A stretch of 64,000 bases of DNA. It comes from Gammaproteobacteria bacterium UBA4421 (GTDB lineage Bacteria > Pseudomonadota > Gammaproteobacteria > Pseudomonadales > Azotimanducaceae). The stretch spans positions 9,532 through 73,531 of the forward strand of contig DGQF01000006.1 of the NCBI GenBank assembly GCA_002389675.1, read 5' to 3'. The position numbers and the translations under genes are program-made. Below are positions 12,416-21,921 of the stretch, one piece after another (position 1 is the first letter of the stretch; every line of letters begins with the position of its first letter). Under the pieces are notes generated by a model. That model saw only the letters and a list, made by a program, of their open reading frames with translations, had not been told where the DNA came from and made no database searches.

Positions 12416-14766
12416 TTCGCTGCGATGACCGCTTGGCGTATCTGCGGGTCGATGACGTATTCAGCGGCGCGCAGAACCCGGTCGAACAGGGGATCGTAGG
12501 TTAATTTTTCGTCTTTTCCAGCTTGAACCAGACCCTGATCAATGAGCCCATCAACAAAAAGATTAAATAAGCGTTTGTCTGAAAATTCAGGTGCATTTAT
12601 GCCATGCAGGCGCGCCATTTTCTGTGCTAAAAGTTGACTGGAATTGAGCAGCTTATCGCGGGTGATAGGTCCTACGGTAAGTTTATGGATAACAATAAAC
12701 ATGCGCTCAAGTGTTTGGCTGACGAGATTGCCAAGCAAAATCAATTGCGTGTGCCGGGCATCGGTGCCTGCGGGTGGGAAATATTGATCTTGCTTAAGGA
12801 TTAAGAGGCCTTGATCCACCATCGCGTGCAAGCACTGTTCAAAGTATGGGTGCTGAGTTGATGTGGATAGTTCGCGCGCCAGCCATGGGTAGATCAAGCG
12901 TAGCTTGGTTTTGAGCTGCGCGGCTTCTAGTCCGCGGCGCCGGTTAACGACTAGGCAGGCAATTAATGACGGCAGGGCCATGAGATGGAGTACGTTATTG
13001 CGATACCAAGTCATCAGCACCGATGTGAAGGGGCTGTGACTCAGCACGGCACCAAAGGTTTCGCCCTCTCTGGACAGCAATCCCAACATTTCAACATGTG
13101 CGATGATGTCTGGGGGTCGGTCGGCGCAGATAAAAGTTGATCTGGACGGGTAAATTTGTCGCAGCAATTGCTGGTAGCACGCAATTTGTTGTTCTAGTTG
13201 GTATTGCTCGATTGCGATTTTGGGGGTTGTCAGTGTGATTAGTGCAACCAGATTCACGGCATTTACACTGGCTTGGGCGTTAATGCTGGCCATAATGTCG
13301 TAGCTTAATTTGGGAAGAATGTCGTCATGGCTTAGCTCATTTTGTTTGGCTAGCCATTGGTCTAATTTGATGGGCGTGCCTACATTGACTCGAACCGCGC
13401 CGAAATTTTGGCGTATCAGTTTGAGGTTACGAAAAATGTCGCTGATGCTTTCACCGGTTTTTTCCGCGCCGCGTAACTCTTTCAGGTAGCTCGCACCCTC
13501 TATCAGTTTCTCATATCCAAAATAGACCGGTACAAAGGCCAGTGGCTTAGGCAACCCGCGTTGATGGTGGGCCAGACTCATTTTAAGCAAGCCCAGGCGC
13601 GCTTGTAATAACCGCCCGGTGCGGGTGCGACCACCCTCGGGGAAAAATTCAACGCAGTGGCCGCGGTAATAAACCTGATATAAATATTCTTCGAATACCG
13701 CGCTATACAGCGGGTTGTCGCGAAAACTTCTGCGCATGAACATTGCGCCGCAGCGTCTTAACACCGGCCCGACTAGTGGCAAATTAAGGTTGTCGCCAGC
13801 GACGATATGGGGGATGACAAAGCCGCGATAATACAGCAGATAACTCAATAGCAAATAATCAAGATGGCTGCGATGAGAAGGGACATAAACAAGGCAGTGT
13901 GTTTTACCTAGGTCCTCTAGTTGGTCGAGTCCGTCAACCTCGATGCCGGCATAGATTTTGTTCCAGAACCAGCGTAACGCTGTGGCAAATACGCGAGCGG
14001 TTGGGTGCGACATATCCGCGGCGATTGTGTCGGCGTATTTGAGTGCGAGGGCGCGATGTTTATTTGTATCTTTGTCTTCAACCGCTGCCTTTTGGATGGC
14101 GCTCTGCACCGCCGATGTGTTGATGAGTTGCTCAATGAGTTGGGTGCGAGGCGACTTATCTGGACCGGCGGCGATTTCTTTCTGCTGTCGAAATTGCACG
14201 CGCAGAACGCGGGCTATGCGGCGGCTAGATCTGTTTTTTGATTCGTTTTCGAGAATCAATTGGTGGAGGTGGATGGGTTTGCCGGTATGAACAAAAATAT
14301 TTTTCCGATTGATGAAGACGTTAAACAGCCGCTTGAGCGGGCCTGACAACGCTCGCCGTGCAGCAGAAAAGAGTCGGACTTGTTTCTTTTTCGCAGACAT
14401 CGCGCGACCCCAAAATACGGAGACAGGTACCAAGGTGATGGTTTGTCGGATATCGGCCGGTAAATCCATCAAACCAGCTAACTCGCGGGAATGCTCGCTT
14501 AAACTTAGGCGGCCCTGACGGGCCTGGAAGAGGTTGAGGTATCTTTTTGCAAGTGTGCCTTGGTCACTAGTATACGGCGCTGAAGGTGACACCAAGCCTG
14601 CAGCGGATGCGCCCAGGTCGAGCATCGCCAAATCGGTGACAGATTGATGGTACAGAACATAAACGATCCCTGCAGGGTCTTGTGGCAGGTTACTGGCGCC
14701 GGTTAGAGTCGGTCGTATCAGAATTCCCAGAAGCTTTTTGAAAATTCTGAAGAATCTTTCGTTCAT
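12403..14766 (-). CDS. plsB: Glycerol-3-phosphate 1-O-acyltransferase PlsB
   Basis: PlsB is the inner-membrane enzyme that acylates sn-glycerol-3-phosphate, the first step of phospholipid synthesis. The acyltransferase block I HRSHLDY (HxxxxD) is near residue 300. It is followed by GAMFMRRSFRDN, the FFPEGGRTRTGRLL block and a FVPVYFGYEK block. The 787 residues match the large PlsB type rather than PlsY. The start at 14766 lies 12 bp after the gspD stop, so it may be read as the last gene of the dap-gsp-plsB strand. The 3' end overlaps rsmJ on the opposite strand. Confidence 0.96.
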   Translation of the reverse strand: MNERFFRIFKKLLGILIRPTLTGASNLPQDPAGIVYVLYHQSVTDLAMLDLGASAAGLVSPSAPYTSDQGTLAKRYLNLFQARQGRLSLSEHSRELAGLMDLPADIRQTITLVPVSVFWGRAMSAKKKQVRLFSAARRALSGPLKRLFNVFINRKNIFVHTGKPIHLHQLILENESKNRSSRRIARVLRVQFRQQKEIAAGPDKSPRTQLIEQLINTSAVQSAIQKAAVEDKDTNKHRALALKYADTIAADMSHPTARVFATALRWFWNKIYAGIEVDGLDQLEDLGKTHCLVYVPSHRSHLDYLLLSYLLYYRGFVIPHIVAGDNLNLPLVGPVLRRCGAMFMRRSFRDNPLYSAVFEEYLYQVYYRGHCVEFFPEGGRTRTGRLLQARLGLLKMSLAHHQRGLPKPLAFVPVYFGYEKLIEGASYLKELRGAEKTGESISDIFRNLKLIRQNFGAVRVNVGTPIKLDQWLAKQNELSHDDILPKLSYDIMASINAQASVNAVNLVALITLTTPKIAIEQYQLEQQIACYQQLLRQIYPSRSTFICADRPPDIIAHVEMLGLLSREGETFGAVLSHSPFTSVLMTWYRNNVLHLMALPSLIACLVVNRRRGLEAAQLKTKLRLIYPWLARELSTSTQHPYFEQCLHAMVDQGLLILKQDQYFPPAGTDARHTQLILLGNLVSQTLERMFIVIHKLTVGPITRDKLLNSSQLLAQKMARLHGINAPEFSDKRLFNLFVDGLIDQGLVQAGKDEKLTYDPLFDRVLRAAEYVIDPQIRQAVIAANQQT

Positions 14767-14778
14767 GATAAATCGGTT

Positions 14779-16686
14779 TTACTTGGGTCTCGTGCCTTCT
14801 ACTATACGCTCTAGGTCGTCGCCGATTGAGTTGATTTCCACCTCCCAGACAGCGCTGTATTTTGTCGCCGTGGCTGCTCGTGCATCCTCTTTTGAACGGA
14901 TGACGGTAGGCCGAAGGAAAACCAGCAGATTGGTCTTAGACTTTGTTTTGGTTGTGGATTTGAACAGATTTCCCAAGAAAGGGATCCGTCCGAGTCCGGG
15001 TACGCGCGATTCCGAATCATTGACGTCATCTTGGATAAGACCGCCTAGTACAATGGTTTGTCCGTCTTCAGCCAGTACCGTGGTGTCTATGGCTCGTTTA
15101 GAGGTGACAACGTCAGCGAACCCCGCCCCGCCAATTGGGGTGGCAATGACATTAGTAATTTGTTGTGACACATCAAGCCGAACCGACGAATTATCGTGTA
15201 CATGCGGCGTCACTGTCAGTTCAACCCCGACATCTTCTCGTTGGACCGTTGTAAAAGGGTTGCTGGTGCCGTCGCCGGTTGTGGTAAACGAACCGGTCCT
15301 AAAGGGTACTTCTCGGCCGACTAATATGTGCGCTTCTTTATTGTCGAGTGTCAAAATACTGGGCGTAGATAACAGGTTGGCGTTGCTATTAGTCGCCAGC
15401 GCGGTGATCACAGCACCGAAGGAAACGCCGTCAGCATCAATTTTAGCAGCCGCCAGGGTTGGGCTGGTGACGCTGCTGAGGCCAGCCAGAACGTCAACGC
15501 TGCCGTTCTCGCCGATGATGTTGGAGAACAGCGATGAGACAACACCCTGCAGACTGGTGGAGACAAACGGCGCGGTATCGCCGGAGCCGTCAGCCGCCGC
15601 CATTTCTACGCCGAGATCCAGAGAATCATCAATGGTGATTTCAACAATAGCCGCTTCGATTAACACTTGTGCCCGGCGTACGTCTAGCTTGTCGATAATG
15701 TCTAGAATTTCAGCCATCACTCCAGGATCCGCTCGCGCAACAATTGCATTGAGGGTTTCGTCAGCTTGAATGGTGGTTTCTTGTTCGCTGCCTTCTTCGC
15801 GTTCGTTGAGCTCACTGCCGGCGAGAATGCTGCCGAGAATATTAGCAACATTGACCGCATCGGCGTGTCGCAGCATGATCACTTGGGTGGCATCGGTTGT
15901 GGTTGTTGGTTGGTCTAGTTTGTCAACGATCTTAAGTATGTCAGCAATAGGCCTTGGTTTGCCGCGCAGGACCAATGAGTTATTACGTTCGTTCGCAATA
16001 ATTTGAATGCTTTGCGGACCCTTGGCATTGCGGCCGAGTTGGTCTGGCGCGACTTTCTCTAAAATAGCCACGACAGTGCCCACCCAAGCTTCTTTGAGTG
16101 GGACCATTACGACCTCATCTTCATCGGAAACGTCGATCTGTTGGATTAATTTCTTAAGTCGATAGATGTTGTCGGCATGGTCACTGAGGATGACGACGTT
16201 GGGTTCAGCAACGGAAGCAATGTGCCCGTACTGCGGTATTAATGGACGTAGAATTTTCACCAGCTCTGCTGAATCTACGTTTTGCGCCGCGATCACTCGC
16301 GTCACTAACTCCTCAGGGGCAATGTTCGCAAGATTACCCTGTGCGCCAGGGGTTTGTTTGCCCGTTGCAGTTTGTTGTATGCGCACCACGTCACCGGAAG
16401 GTACAGCGGTGAAGTTGTGCAGCCTCAAAACGCTCAGAAGTAGCGCATAAACTCCGTCTTTGTTCATGGGCATTTCAGAAATGACCGTGACCTCACCTTT
16501 TAGGCGAGGGTCAATGACAAAAGTCTTGCCTGTAATGTCTGCCACTTGTGCAACGAATTCGTTGATGTCCGCATTTTTTGCGGTCATTCGCCATGTTTGC
16601 TCCTCGGCCCGACTGGCATGTGAGAACCCAAGGGCTAGGAGAGTGATAAGCAGGGGCCAATATTTTTTGTTCATAATATGTTTCAT
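14779..16686 (-). CDS. gspD: Type II secretion system secretin GspD
   Basis: GspD forms the outer-membrane multimeric channel of the type II secretion system. A cleavable signal peptide (KKYWPLLITLLALGFSHASRA, about residues 5-26) precedes the N0 domain (WRMTAKNADINEFVAQVA), then N1-N3 domains with repeated VIMLRHADAVNVANIL-type sequences. The secretin core contains VPLLGRIPFLGNLF-like VPGLGRIPFLGNLFKSTT near the C-terminus. The start at 16686 (MKHIMNKKYW) is chosen for its compact signal peptide; 16719 and 16674 are alternatives. It is directly downstream of gspC. Other T2SS genes (gspE to gspM) are not in this window. Confidence 0.95.
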   Translation of the reverse strand: MKHIMNKKYWPLLITLLALGFSHASRAEEQTWRMTAKNADINEFVAQVADITGKTFVIDPRLKGEVTVISEMPMNKDGVYALLLSVLRLHNFTAVPSGDVVRIQQTATGKQTPGAQGNLANIAPEELVTRVIAAQNVDSAELVKILRPLIPQYGHIASVAEPNVVILSDHADNIYRLKKLIQQIDVSDEDEVVMVPLKEAWVGTVVAILEKVAPDQLGRNAKGPQSIQIIANERNNSLVLRGKPRPIADILKIVDKLDQPTTTTDATQVIMLRHADAVNVANILGSILAGSELNEREEGSEQETTIQADETLNAIVARADPGVMAEILDIIDKLDVRRAQVLIEAAIVEITIDDSLDLGVEMAAADGSGDTAPFVSTSLQGVVSSLFSNIIGENGSVDVLAGLSSVTSPTLAAAKIDADGVSFGAVITALATNSNANLLSTPSILTLDNKEAHILVGREVPFRTGSFTTTGDGTSNPFTTVQREDVGVELTVTPHVHDNSSVRLDVSQQITNVIATPIGGAGFADVVTSKRAIDTTVLAEDGQTIVLGGLIQDDVNDSESRVPGLGRIPFLGNLFKSTTKTKSKTNLLVFLRPTVIRSKEDARAATATKYSAVWEVEINSIGDDLERIVEGTRPK

Positions 16687-16735
16687 AGGTGACTTTAGTT
16701 GCCTGCGCGAATTCGCCATTGTCTTAATTTCTGGG

Positions 16736-17620
16736 TTATTTCAAAGATGCTGTTATAAAAAATCTTCTGGAGCCACGTCGTACTTCAATGCGCGCAGATC
16801 CTTGGGCCACGATGTTGGCTAATTCCAACTTGTCTTGCTGTAAATTGCCGACTTGACGGCCGTTGACCGACAGTATGACATCGCCGGTTTGCAGTCCGCT
16901 GCGGCTAAGGTAAGCGGATTGCGAGACGTCGTCGATCCGGTAACCTTGAGATTGATCACCGCTCACCGCTGCTACGCCCAATTCGTTCAAAGCACCCTGG
17001 GCATCTTGGGCAAATTTTTCTTGATATTCACGCAGCGGGTCAGGCTTGGTCTCTTGTTGAGGTTTTGTCGTCCCAGGTTTCCCTTTAGCCGAACCTGCGG
17101 TTTTCCTGCCTGCGTTTGTTGGTGTTGGGGTCGCGGTAAGCTCACTTTGAAATTTCGGGAACATGAGCGCCTCGCGCGTGCCAGCGCGCAGCAATATAAT
17201 CCTGTCGGTGAGTACCGCAACAAGTTTCGCGTTGCCTGGCAGGGTGTCGCCAATGGTGTAAAGAATACTGGGTTTGTTGCGCTGCGCCACAATTGCCGCG
17301 GACGCATCGGCTTGGTCGGAGACAAAAACGCTTTTCAATTCCAAAGGCAGACGAGTCTCTACAGCGGGCCGGTCAGATTCAGCGATGGCTTGCGGAGCTG
17401 CTCCGGCTTGACCGAAGAGATGTTTTGAAAGTACCCAATTGACGTTAACAGGTGCGCGCTGATCGGATGCGGGTGGGGCAGAGACAGAAAGTGCGCTGGC
17501 GGTTGTGCTCGCCGGTGCGGCAACAAAGCTCCAAATGGTTCCAGCCAAGCTGTATGCGATGGCGGCGACGAGGATCCACTTTGCCGGCTCCGCGCCTTTG
17601 TCGATAAATGTCTCGAACAA
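16736..17620 (-). CDS. gspC: Type II secretion system inner-membrane protein GspC
   Basis: GspC links the inner-membrane platform to the GspD secretin and helps choose substrates. A short cytoplasmic N-terminus is followed by one membrane segment (about residues 15-35), a linker, and the HR domain that contacts GspD (VNVNWVLSKHLFGQAG, then LPLELKSVFVSDQADASAAIV). A C-terminal PDZ domain has LSRSGLQTGDVILSVNGRQV. The 294 residues are typical. The gap to gspN is about 125 bp, so a separate promoter is possible. Confidence 0.93.
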   Translation of the reverse strand: MFETFIDKGAEPAKWILVAAIAYSLAGTIWSFVAAPASTTASALSVSAPPASDQRAPVNVNWVLSKHLFGQAGAAPQAIAESDRPAVETRLPLELKSVFVSDQADASAAIVAQRNKPSILYTIGDTLPGNAKLVAVLTDRIILLRAGTREALMFPKFQSELTATPTPTNAGRKTAGSAKGKPGTTKPQQETKPDPLREYQEKFAQDAQGALNELGVAAVSGDQSQGYRIDDVSQSAYLSRSGLQTGDVILSVNGRQVGNLQQDKLELANIVAQGSARIEVRRGSRRFFITASLK

Positions 17621-17744
17621 GATTTCCTTCTCCGGTTCTACATGATTGTCAGCGCCGCTGTAGTGTGACGGTTATCAGCACCCGCGGATTGACGGTCAGT
17701 ACAGTTTCAATTCTACGCCATGTTCTCGAACCAAGTGTATGAGA

Positions 17745-18476
17745 TCAATAGAGTTTTTCCTCTACTTCTATAACAATAGCGTGATCTGGATCACTTCCCG
17801 GCCATGGGTTGTTGAGGATCTTCGTAAATTGTTTAGTCAGGGCTATCTTAGCAAATCCGTCCGCAGTTAATGTGGCAATTAACAGAGGTTCTTGTTGTTT
17901 TTTTGTAAAAACCATGGCCTGTGGGTCACCGTTTTTGTTTATGCTCAGCTGCGCGAATAATTCAGGCAGCACAACGTCTTGGGTTGTACCCGATAATATG
18001 TAACGGATTGGTCCTCCGTTCCACTTAATTTGGCCTTGCAACTCAGAAATAGTGGACAGATTGCTATTTGTGATGAGTTTTGCGCGCTCAAGCGTAAGAT
18101 CACCTTGTGTGAAGATGTTGTAGCGGGCTAAAAAGGCGCTGACCTGTTTGGCGTCGATGCGCCCAGTGGCCAGCGTTTCGACGGAGCTGAATCCCCGCTT
18201 TATGCTGGCTTGCGCGTGCCATAAGGGGTGCCGCAGCGTTAACTCAAGACCGATGTTTGCTTGGAGCAAAGTCTGTGGTTTAAAGGCCCAAGTGAGTGAG
18301 CCGGCGCTGACTTGATTGACGATAAGTTGGCCATCGCCTGACCATAGAGTGCCTTGCGGGTTCAGTAGGAAAAGCTCAGCGTTCGAGTCAAAGGCGCGAT
18401 TGACCAGTCCCGCGGGGGCAAAAAAGATCGCGAAGCCAGTAAACAGTAACAATCCTACCGACAGATATCTAAACAT
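17745..18476 (-). CDS. gspN: Type II secretion system protein GspN
   Basis: GspN is an accessory, single-pass inner-membrane component of some type II secretion systems. Starting at ATG 18476 the product begins MFRYLSVGLLLFTGFAIFF, one membrane segment, followed by a beta-rich periplasmic domain with LLNPQGTLWSGDGQLIV and GPIRYILSGTTQDV, typical of the family. The upstream extension of the open frame to 18548 lies inside dapE and is not supported. The ATG overlaps the dapE stop by one base (TGATG), so translation is probably coupled to dapE, an unusual link between secretion and lysine synthesis genes. Confidence 0.85.
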   Translation of the reverse strand: MFRYLSVGLLLFTGFAIFFAPAGLVNRAFDSNAELFLLNPQGTLWSGDGQLIVNQVSAGSLTWAFKPQTLLQANIGLELTLRHPLWHAQASIKRGFSSVETLATGRIDAKQVSAFLARYNIFTQGDLTLERAKLITNSNLSTISELQGQIKWNGGPIRYILSGTTQDVVLPELFAQLSINKNGDPQAMVFTKKQQEPLLIATLTADGFAKIALTKQFTKILNNPWPGSDPDHAIVIEVEEKLY

Positions 18477-19636
18477 CAGGTGAGTATGGATTTGATGATT
18501 TGTTGGTATATGCGCGCCAGAGGCGCCAGCTCCGCTAGGGCGACACATTCATTAATTTTATGGATCGTGGCGTTAGTTGGCCCTAACTCTACCACCTCCA
18601 CGCGGCTTACCCCGGCGGGGCCCCAAGGAGAGATGAAACGTCCGTCGGAGGTGCCCCCTGAGGTTGATAATTCGGGGGCGAGTCCAGTTTCTTTCTCAAT
18701 TGCGTCAGTGACCGCCTCGGTTAACCGGCCGCTTTGGGTCAGAAAAGGTTCGCCCGACAGGTGCCATTGAAGCTCATAATTGAGCCCATTGCGATCGAAC
18801 AATTCTTCAATGGTCGCTTTCAAGCCTGCGCTGGTCTGTTCGGTATTGAAGCGTAAATTGAATAATACTTGTAGCTCGCCAGGGATGATGTTGGTAGCGC
18901 CCGTTCCGGCGTTAATGTTGCTGATTTGCAAGCTGGTTGGCGGGTAATAAGGATTGCCATCGTCCCACTCAATGGCGCTGAGTTCATCAAGGACACGCAG
19001 GCCCTCATGAATGGGATTATGGGCTGCGTCGGGATAGGCAACATGTCCCTGTACCCCTTTAATTGTCAGTGCACCGTTTAAAGATCCGCGGCGCCCGCAG
19101 CGCACAACGTCACCGATCAATTTGCTAGAGCTGGGTTCACCGACGATACAATAATCCGGCTTAATGTTTCGCTTTTTTAATTCCGCAATGGCGTATTGGG
19201 TGCCGTATAACGCGTCACCCTCTTCGTCGCTGGTAATAAGAAAACTCAAAGTTCCGGGCACCTCCGGAGACTCTGCCAAGGAATGTTCGACGGCCACAAT
19301 CATGCCAGCAAGGCTTGCTTTCATATCAGCAGCGCCGCGACCGTACAACAGGCCATTGATAATGGTTGGCGTAAACGGGGGGCTGCGCCATTGATCCACG
19401 GGGCCTGTGGGGACCACGTCAGTGTGACCGGCAAACATTAAATGCGGCGCGCCGTCACCGCGGTGCGCCCATAAATTACGAACGCCATTGTGATCGAGGT
19501 GCTCGATGGTGAAGCCTAGTTGAGCCAAGCGTTGTGCAATGATTTCTTGGCATCCTGCATCGTCGGGTGTCACAGAGTGGCGTTCAATCAGTTCGCCGGT
19601 TAACGCTAATACTTTGTCTTGTGTGTTCACTGTCAC
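18476..19636 (-). CDS. dapE: Succinyl-diaminopimelate desuccinylase DapE
   Basis: DapE hydrolyses N-succinyl-LL-diaminopimelate to LL-diaminopimelate and succinate, a two-zinc M20-family reaction in lysine and peptidoglycan precursor synthesis. Metal and catalytic motifs are MFAGHTDVVPTG (about residues 66-77), GRGAADMKASLAG, ITSDEEGDA (catalytic Glu) and a C-terminal histidine in NATIHKINE. The 386 residues match the family. It begins where the dapD stop lies, forming an apparent dapC-dapD-dapE run. Confidence 0.97.
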   Translation of the reverse strand: MTVNTQDKVLALTGELIERHSVTPDDAGCQEIIAQRLAQLGFTIEHLDHNGVRNLWAHRGDGAPHLMFAGHTDVVPTGPVDQWRSPPFTPTIINGLLYGRGAADMKASLAGMIVAVEHSLAESPEVPGTLSFLITSDEEGDALYGTQYAIAELKKRNIKPDYCIVGEPSSSKLIGDVVRCGRRGSLNGALTIKGVQGHVAYPDAAHNPIHEGLRVLDELSAIEWDDGNPYYPPTSLQISNINAGTGATNIIPGELQVLFNLRFNTEQTSAGLKATIEELFDRNGLNYELQWHLSGEPFLTQSGRLTEAVTDAIEKETGLAPELSTSGGTSDGRFISPWGPAGVSRVEVVELGPTNATIHKINECVALAELAPLARIYQQIIKSILT

Positions 19637-20637
19637 TAATTATGTGCGTGGAGGTTTTTGTTCAGAGCGATGGCTTGTCGATTGGTGCGGCAAAGCACCT
19701 GTCCGGTTTGTGAGTTGCGGATAAACAGTAAGTCAGATGCACCGGCCAGGTCTCGCGCCTTGATATTTTGCAGGGTTTTGCCATCTTCATCTTGAACAGT
19801 GACCACCGTGCCGGCGGTGATATAAAGGCCAGCCTCTATCGTGCAGCGATCACCGAGCGGTATGCCGGTGCCTGCGTTGGCACCAATCAAGCAGCTCTTG
19901 CCGATACGGATCGTGATTTCGCCGCCACCCGATAAGGTGCCCATCGTGCTTGAACTGCCACCCAAGTCCGTGTCTGAATCAATGATGACACCTTGGGATA
20001 TGCGGCCTTCAACCATATTGGGACCCATTGCCCCGGCGTTGAAATTGACGAAACCTTCGTGCATGACTGTGGTGCCTTCGCCAAGGTATGCACCCAACCG
20101 AATTCGGCTCGCATCTGCTATACGCACGCCTGTGGGCATAACGTAATTGACCATTTTGGGGAATTTGTCGAGGCTCATGACTTCCAGATGTCGGCCCTGC
20201 AGACGGGACTTCAATATCTGCTCGGTAAGACTTTCAAGTTCAACAGGCCCTTGGCTGGTCCACGCCAAATTGGGTAAGTGAGCAAATATGCCGTCCAGAT
20301 TCAGTGTGTTGGGTAGGGTTAACCGATGGGACAGCAGATGTAATTTTAAGTAGGCTTGGGCGGTGTCGGTGATGGCCCCGTCGGTGGCAAGTTTGACCAC
20401 AACCAATGGTTGGTCTGCTTCAAGTAGAGCGTCGGGGAATAATCTACCACCGGTGGCTTGGTTGGCCGCAGCCGCGGCATCTGTTGTAATCTCAGATGTG
20501 CCGTTCGGGAAGCGATTGACAACTGCGACAAAGTCCTTGTCTGGGTGGATGACGGGCTGCGCAAAGAAACAATCGAGCACTTTGCCCGTGGCACTGTAGT
20601 TCGCGTGACCGACGCCGAAAGCAAAGACCTCAGACAT
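19636..20637 (-). CDS. dapD: 2,3,4,5-tetrahydropyridine-2,6-dicarboxylate N-succinyltransferase DapD
   Basis: DapD transfers succinyl from succinyl-CoA to tetrahydrodipicolinate. The C-terminal half is a left-handed beta-helix built of hexapeptide repeats (RIRLGAYLGEGTTVMHEGFV, IRIGKSCLIGANAGTGIPLG, CTIEAGLYITAGTVV). The N-terminal domain is long, as in Pseudomonas and Mycobacterium DapD (about 333-344 residues), not the 274-residue E. coli type. ATG at 20637 starts MSEVFAFGVGHANYS. It lies 63 bp downstream of dapC, so the dap genes may form one transcript. Confidence 0.95.
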   Translation of the reverse strand: MSEVFAFGVGHANYSATGKVLDCFFAQPVIHPDKDFVAVVNRFPNGTSEITTDAAAAANQATGGRLFPDALLEADQPLVVVKLATDGAITDTAQAYLKLHLLSHRLTLPNTLNLDGIFAHLPNLAWTSQGPVELESLTEQILKSRLQGRHLEVMSLDKFPKMVNYVMPTGVRIADASRIRLGAYLGEGTTVMHEGFVNFNAGAMGPNMVEGRISQGVIIDSDTDLGGSSSTMGTLSGGGEITIRIGKSCLIGANAGTGIPLGDRCTIEAGLYITAGTVVTVQDEDGKTLQNIKARDLAGASDLLFIRNSQTGQVLCRTNRQAIALNKNLHAHN

Positions 20638-20700
20638 GGTAATCTCTTAGACTGATAAAGGGGATTGTAGTTTACAGATACTCAGTGGACTCGCCTATGC

Positions 20701-21921
20701 TCAATGTTGATGTTTGTGCAGCAACTCCTCACCAAATGCACGAAGACGCTTTGCAGCCTCGATGCAGTCTTGTAGTGGCGCTACCCATGCCACACGGACG
20801 TGATTAGCGCCAGGATTACCTTGCTCGGTGTCGCGGGCTAAAAAACTGCCGGGCATGACGGTAACGTTAAAATCCTGTAAAAGCTGCTGGCAAAATTTTT
20901 GGTCGTCAATCGGTGTAGGTAGCCAGTGATAAAAACCGCCATCTGGTTGTGTCAGTGGATAAACGGGTGCCAGAATTTCGCTCACCGCGGCAAATTTGTC
21001 CCGATAGAGTTGCCGGTTTGCTTGAACATGCAGGTCATCTTGCCAAGCTAGGGTAGAGGCCTGCTGGTGATGTGGGCTCAATGCACAACCGTGGTAGGTC
21101 CGGTACTTTAAGAAGCTTTCCATCAGATGTGCACAGCCTGCGGTGAATCCGCTGCGTAGACCAGGCAAATTTGATCGCTTGGATAAGCTATGAAAGACAA
21201 CGCAGCGCGCATAGTCCAGATTGCCCATATCTTGACTTGCATTGAGCAGGCTAGGTGGAGGTGCAGCATCATCGAAGTAAAGCTCAGCATAACATTCATC
21301 GCTGGCGATCAAAAAATCGAATTGATGGGCCCGCTCAATTAGTGTTTGTTGCTGTGCCAGACTCATGATGTGGCCAGTGGGGTTCCCCGGTGAGCAGATA
21401 TAGACAAGTTCAGTGGCTTCCCATACCTCGTTGGGCACCTGCTCAAAATTTTGTTGATAGCAAAGGGCTTTTTCGTTATCGATCATCTGTACGTCGGCGC
21501 CAGCAAGCAGGGCTGCGCCTTCGTAAATCTGATAGAAGGGGTTGGGGATCATTACTTTGCTGCCAGCACGACCGCTGAGCATCGCCTGCGCGAAGGCAAA
21601 GAGGGCTTCGCGAGTTCCATTGACCGGAAGAATCTGGGTATGTGAATCGACCGGGGTTGCAAAACGCCGATTTAACCAATCGCTGATTGACTGGCGCAAC
21701 GCATCGGAGCCTTTGGTGGCGGGGTAGGTGGCCAGTTGACCACTGACAACGGATCGATCCGCCAGTGCATCCAAGACAAATTCGGGTGGCGCGTGTTTGG
21801 GCTCTCCCAAGGAAAGCGGAATATGTGGCAAGTTGACATTCGCAGTAACGTTTTGGGTAAGCCTGCGCAGTTTCTCGAAGGGATAGGGCTGCAGGTTTTC
21901 GATATACGGATTAAAGCTCAT
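20701..21921 (-). CDS. dapC: N-succinyldiaminopimelate aminotransferase DapC
   Basis: This is a class I/II PLP aminotransferase, assigned as DapC because it is followed by dapD and dapE and resembles the DapC of Pseudomonas and Bordetella. The N-terminus MSFNPYIENLQPYPFEKLR, the PNPFYQIYEGAALLAGA region, SDECYAELYFDD, and the PLP-lysine motif HSLSKRSNLPGLRSGF (about residues 239-254) are visible. The 406 residues match. Its start overlaps the glnD stop by 4 bp (ATGA). Confidence 0.93.
   Translation of the reverse strand: MSFNPYIENLQPYPFEKLRRLTQNVTANVNLPHIPLSLGEPKHAPPEFVLDALADRSVVSGQLATYPATKGSDALRQSISDWLNRRFATPVDSHTQILPVNGTREALFAFAQAMLSGRAGSKVMIPNPFYQIYEGAALLAGADVQMIDNEKALCYQQNFEQVPNEVWEATELVYICSPGNPTGHIMSLAQQQTLIERAHQFDFLIASDECYAELYFDDAAPPPSLLNASQDMGNLDYARCVVFHSLSKRSNLPGLRSGFTAGCAHLMESFLKYRTYHGCALSPHHQQASTLAWQDDLHVQANRQLYRDKFAAVSEILAPVYPLTQPDGGFYHWLPTPIDDQKFCQQLLQDFNVTVMPGSFLARDTEQGNPGANHVRVAWVAPLQDCIEAAKRLRAFGEELLHKHQH

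Noticed and set aside
14738..15769. A 343-codon open frame on the + strand
   Set aside because: It is antisense to gspD, which has clear secretin motifs in the other strand, and the frame has a low-complexity Ser/Thr-rich product without domains.
16853..17428. A 191-codon + strand frame
   Set aside because: It lies antisense to gspC and has no family likeness.
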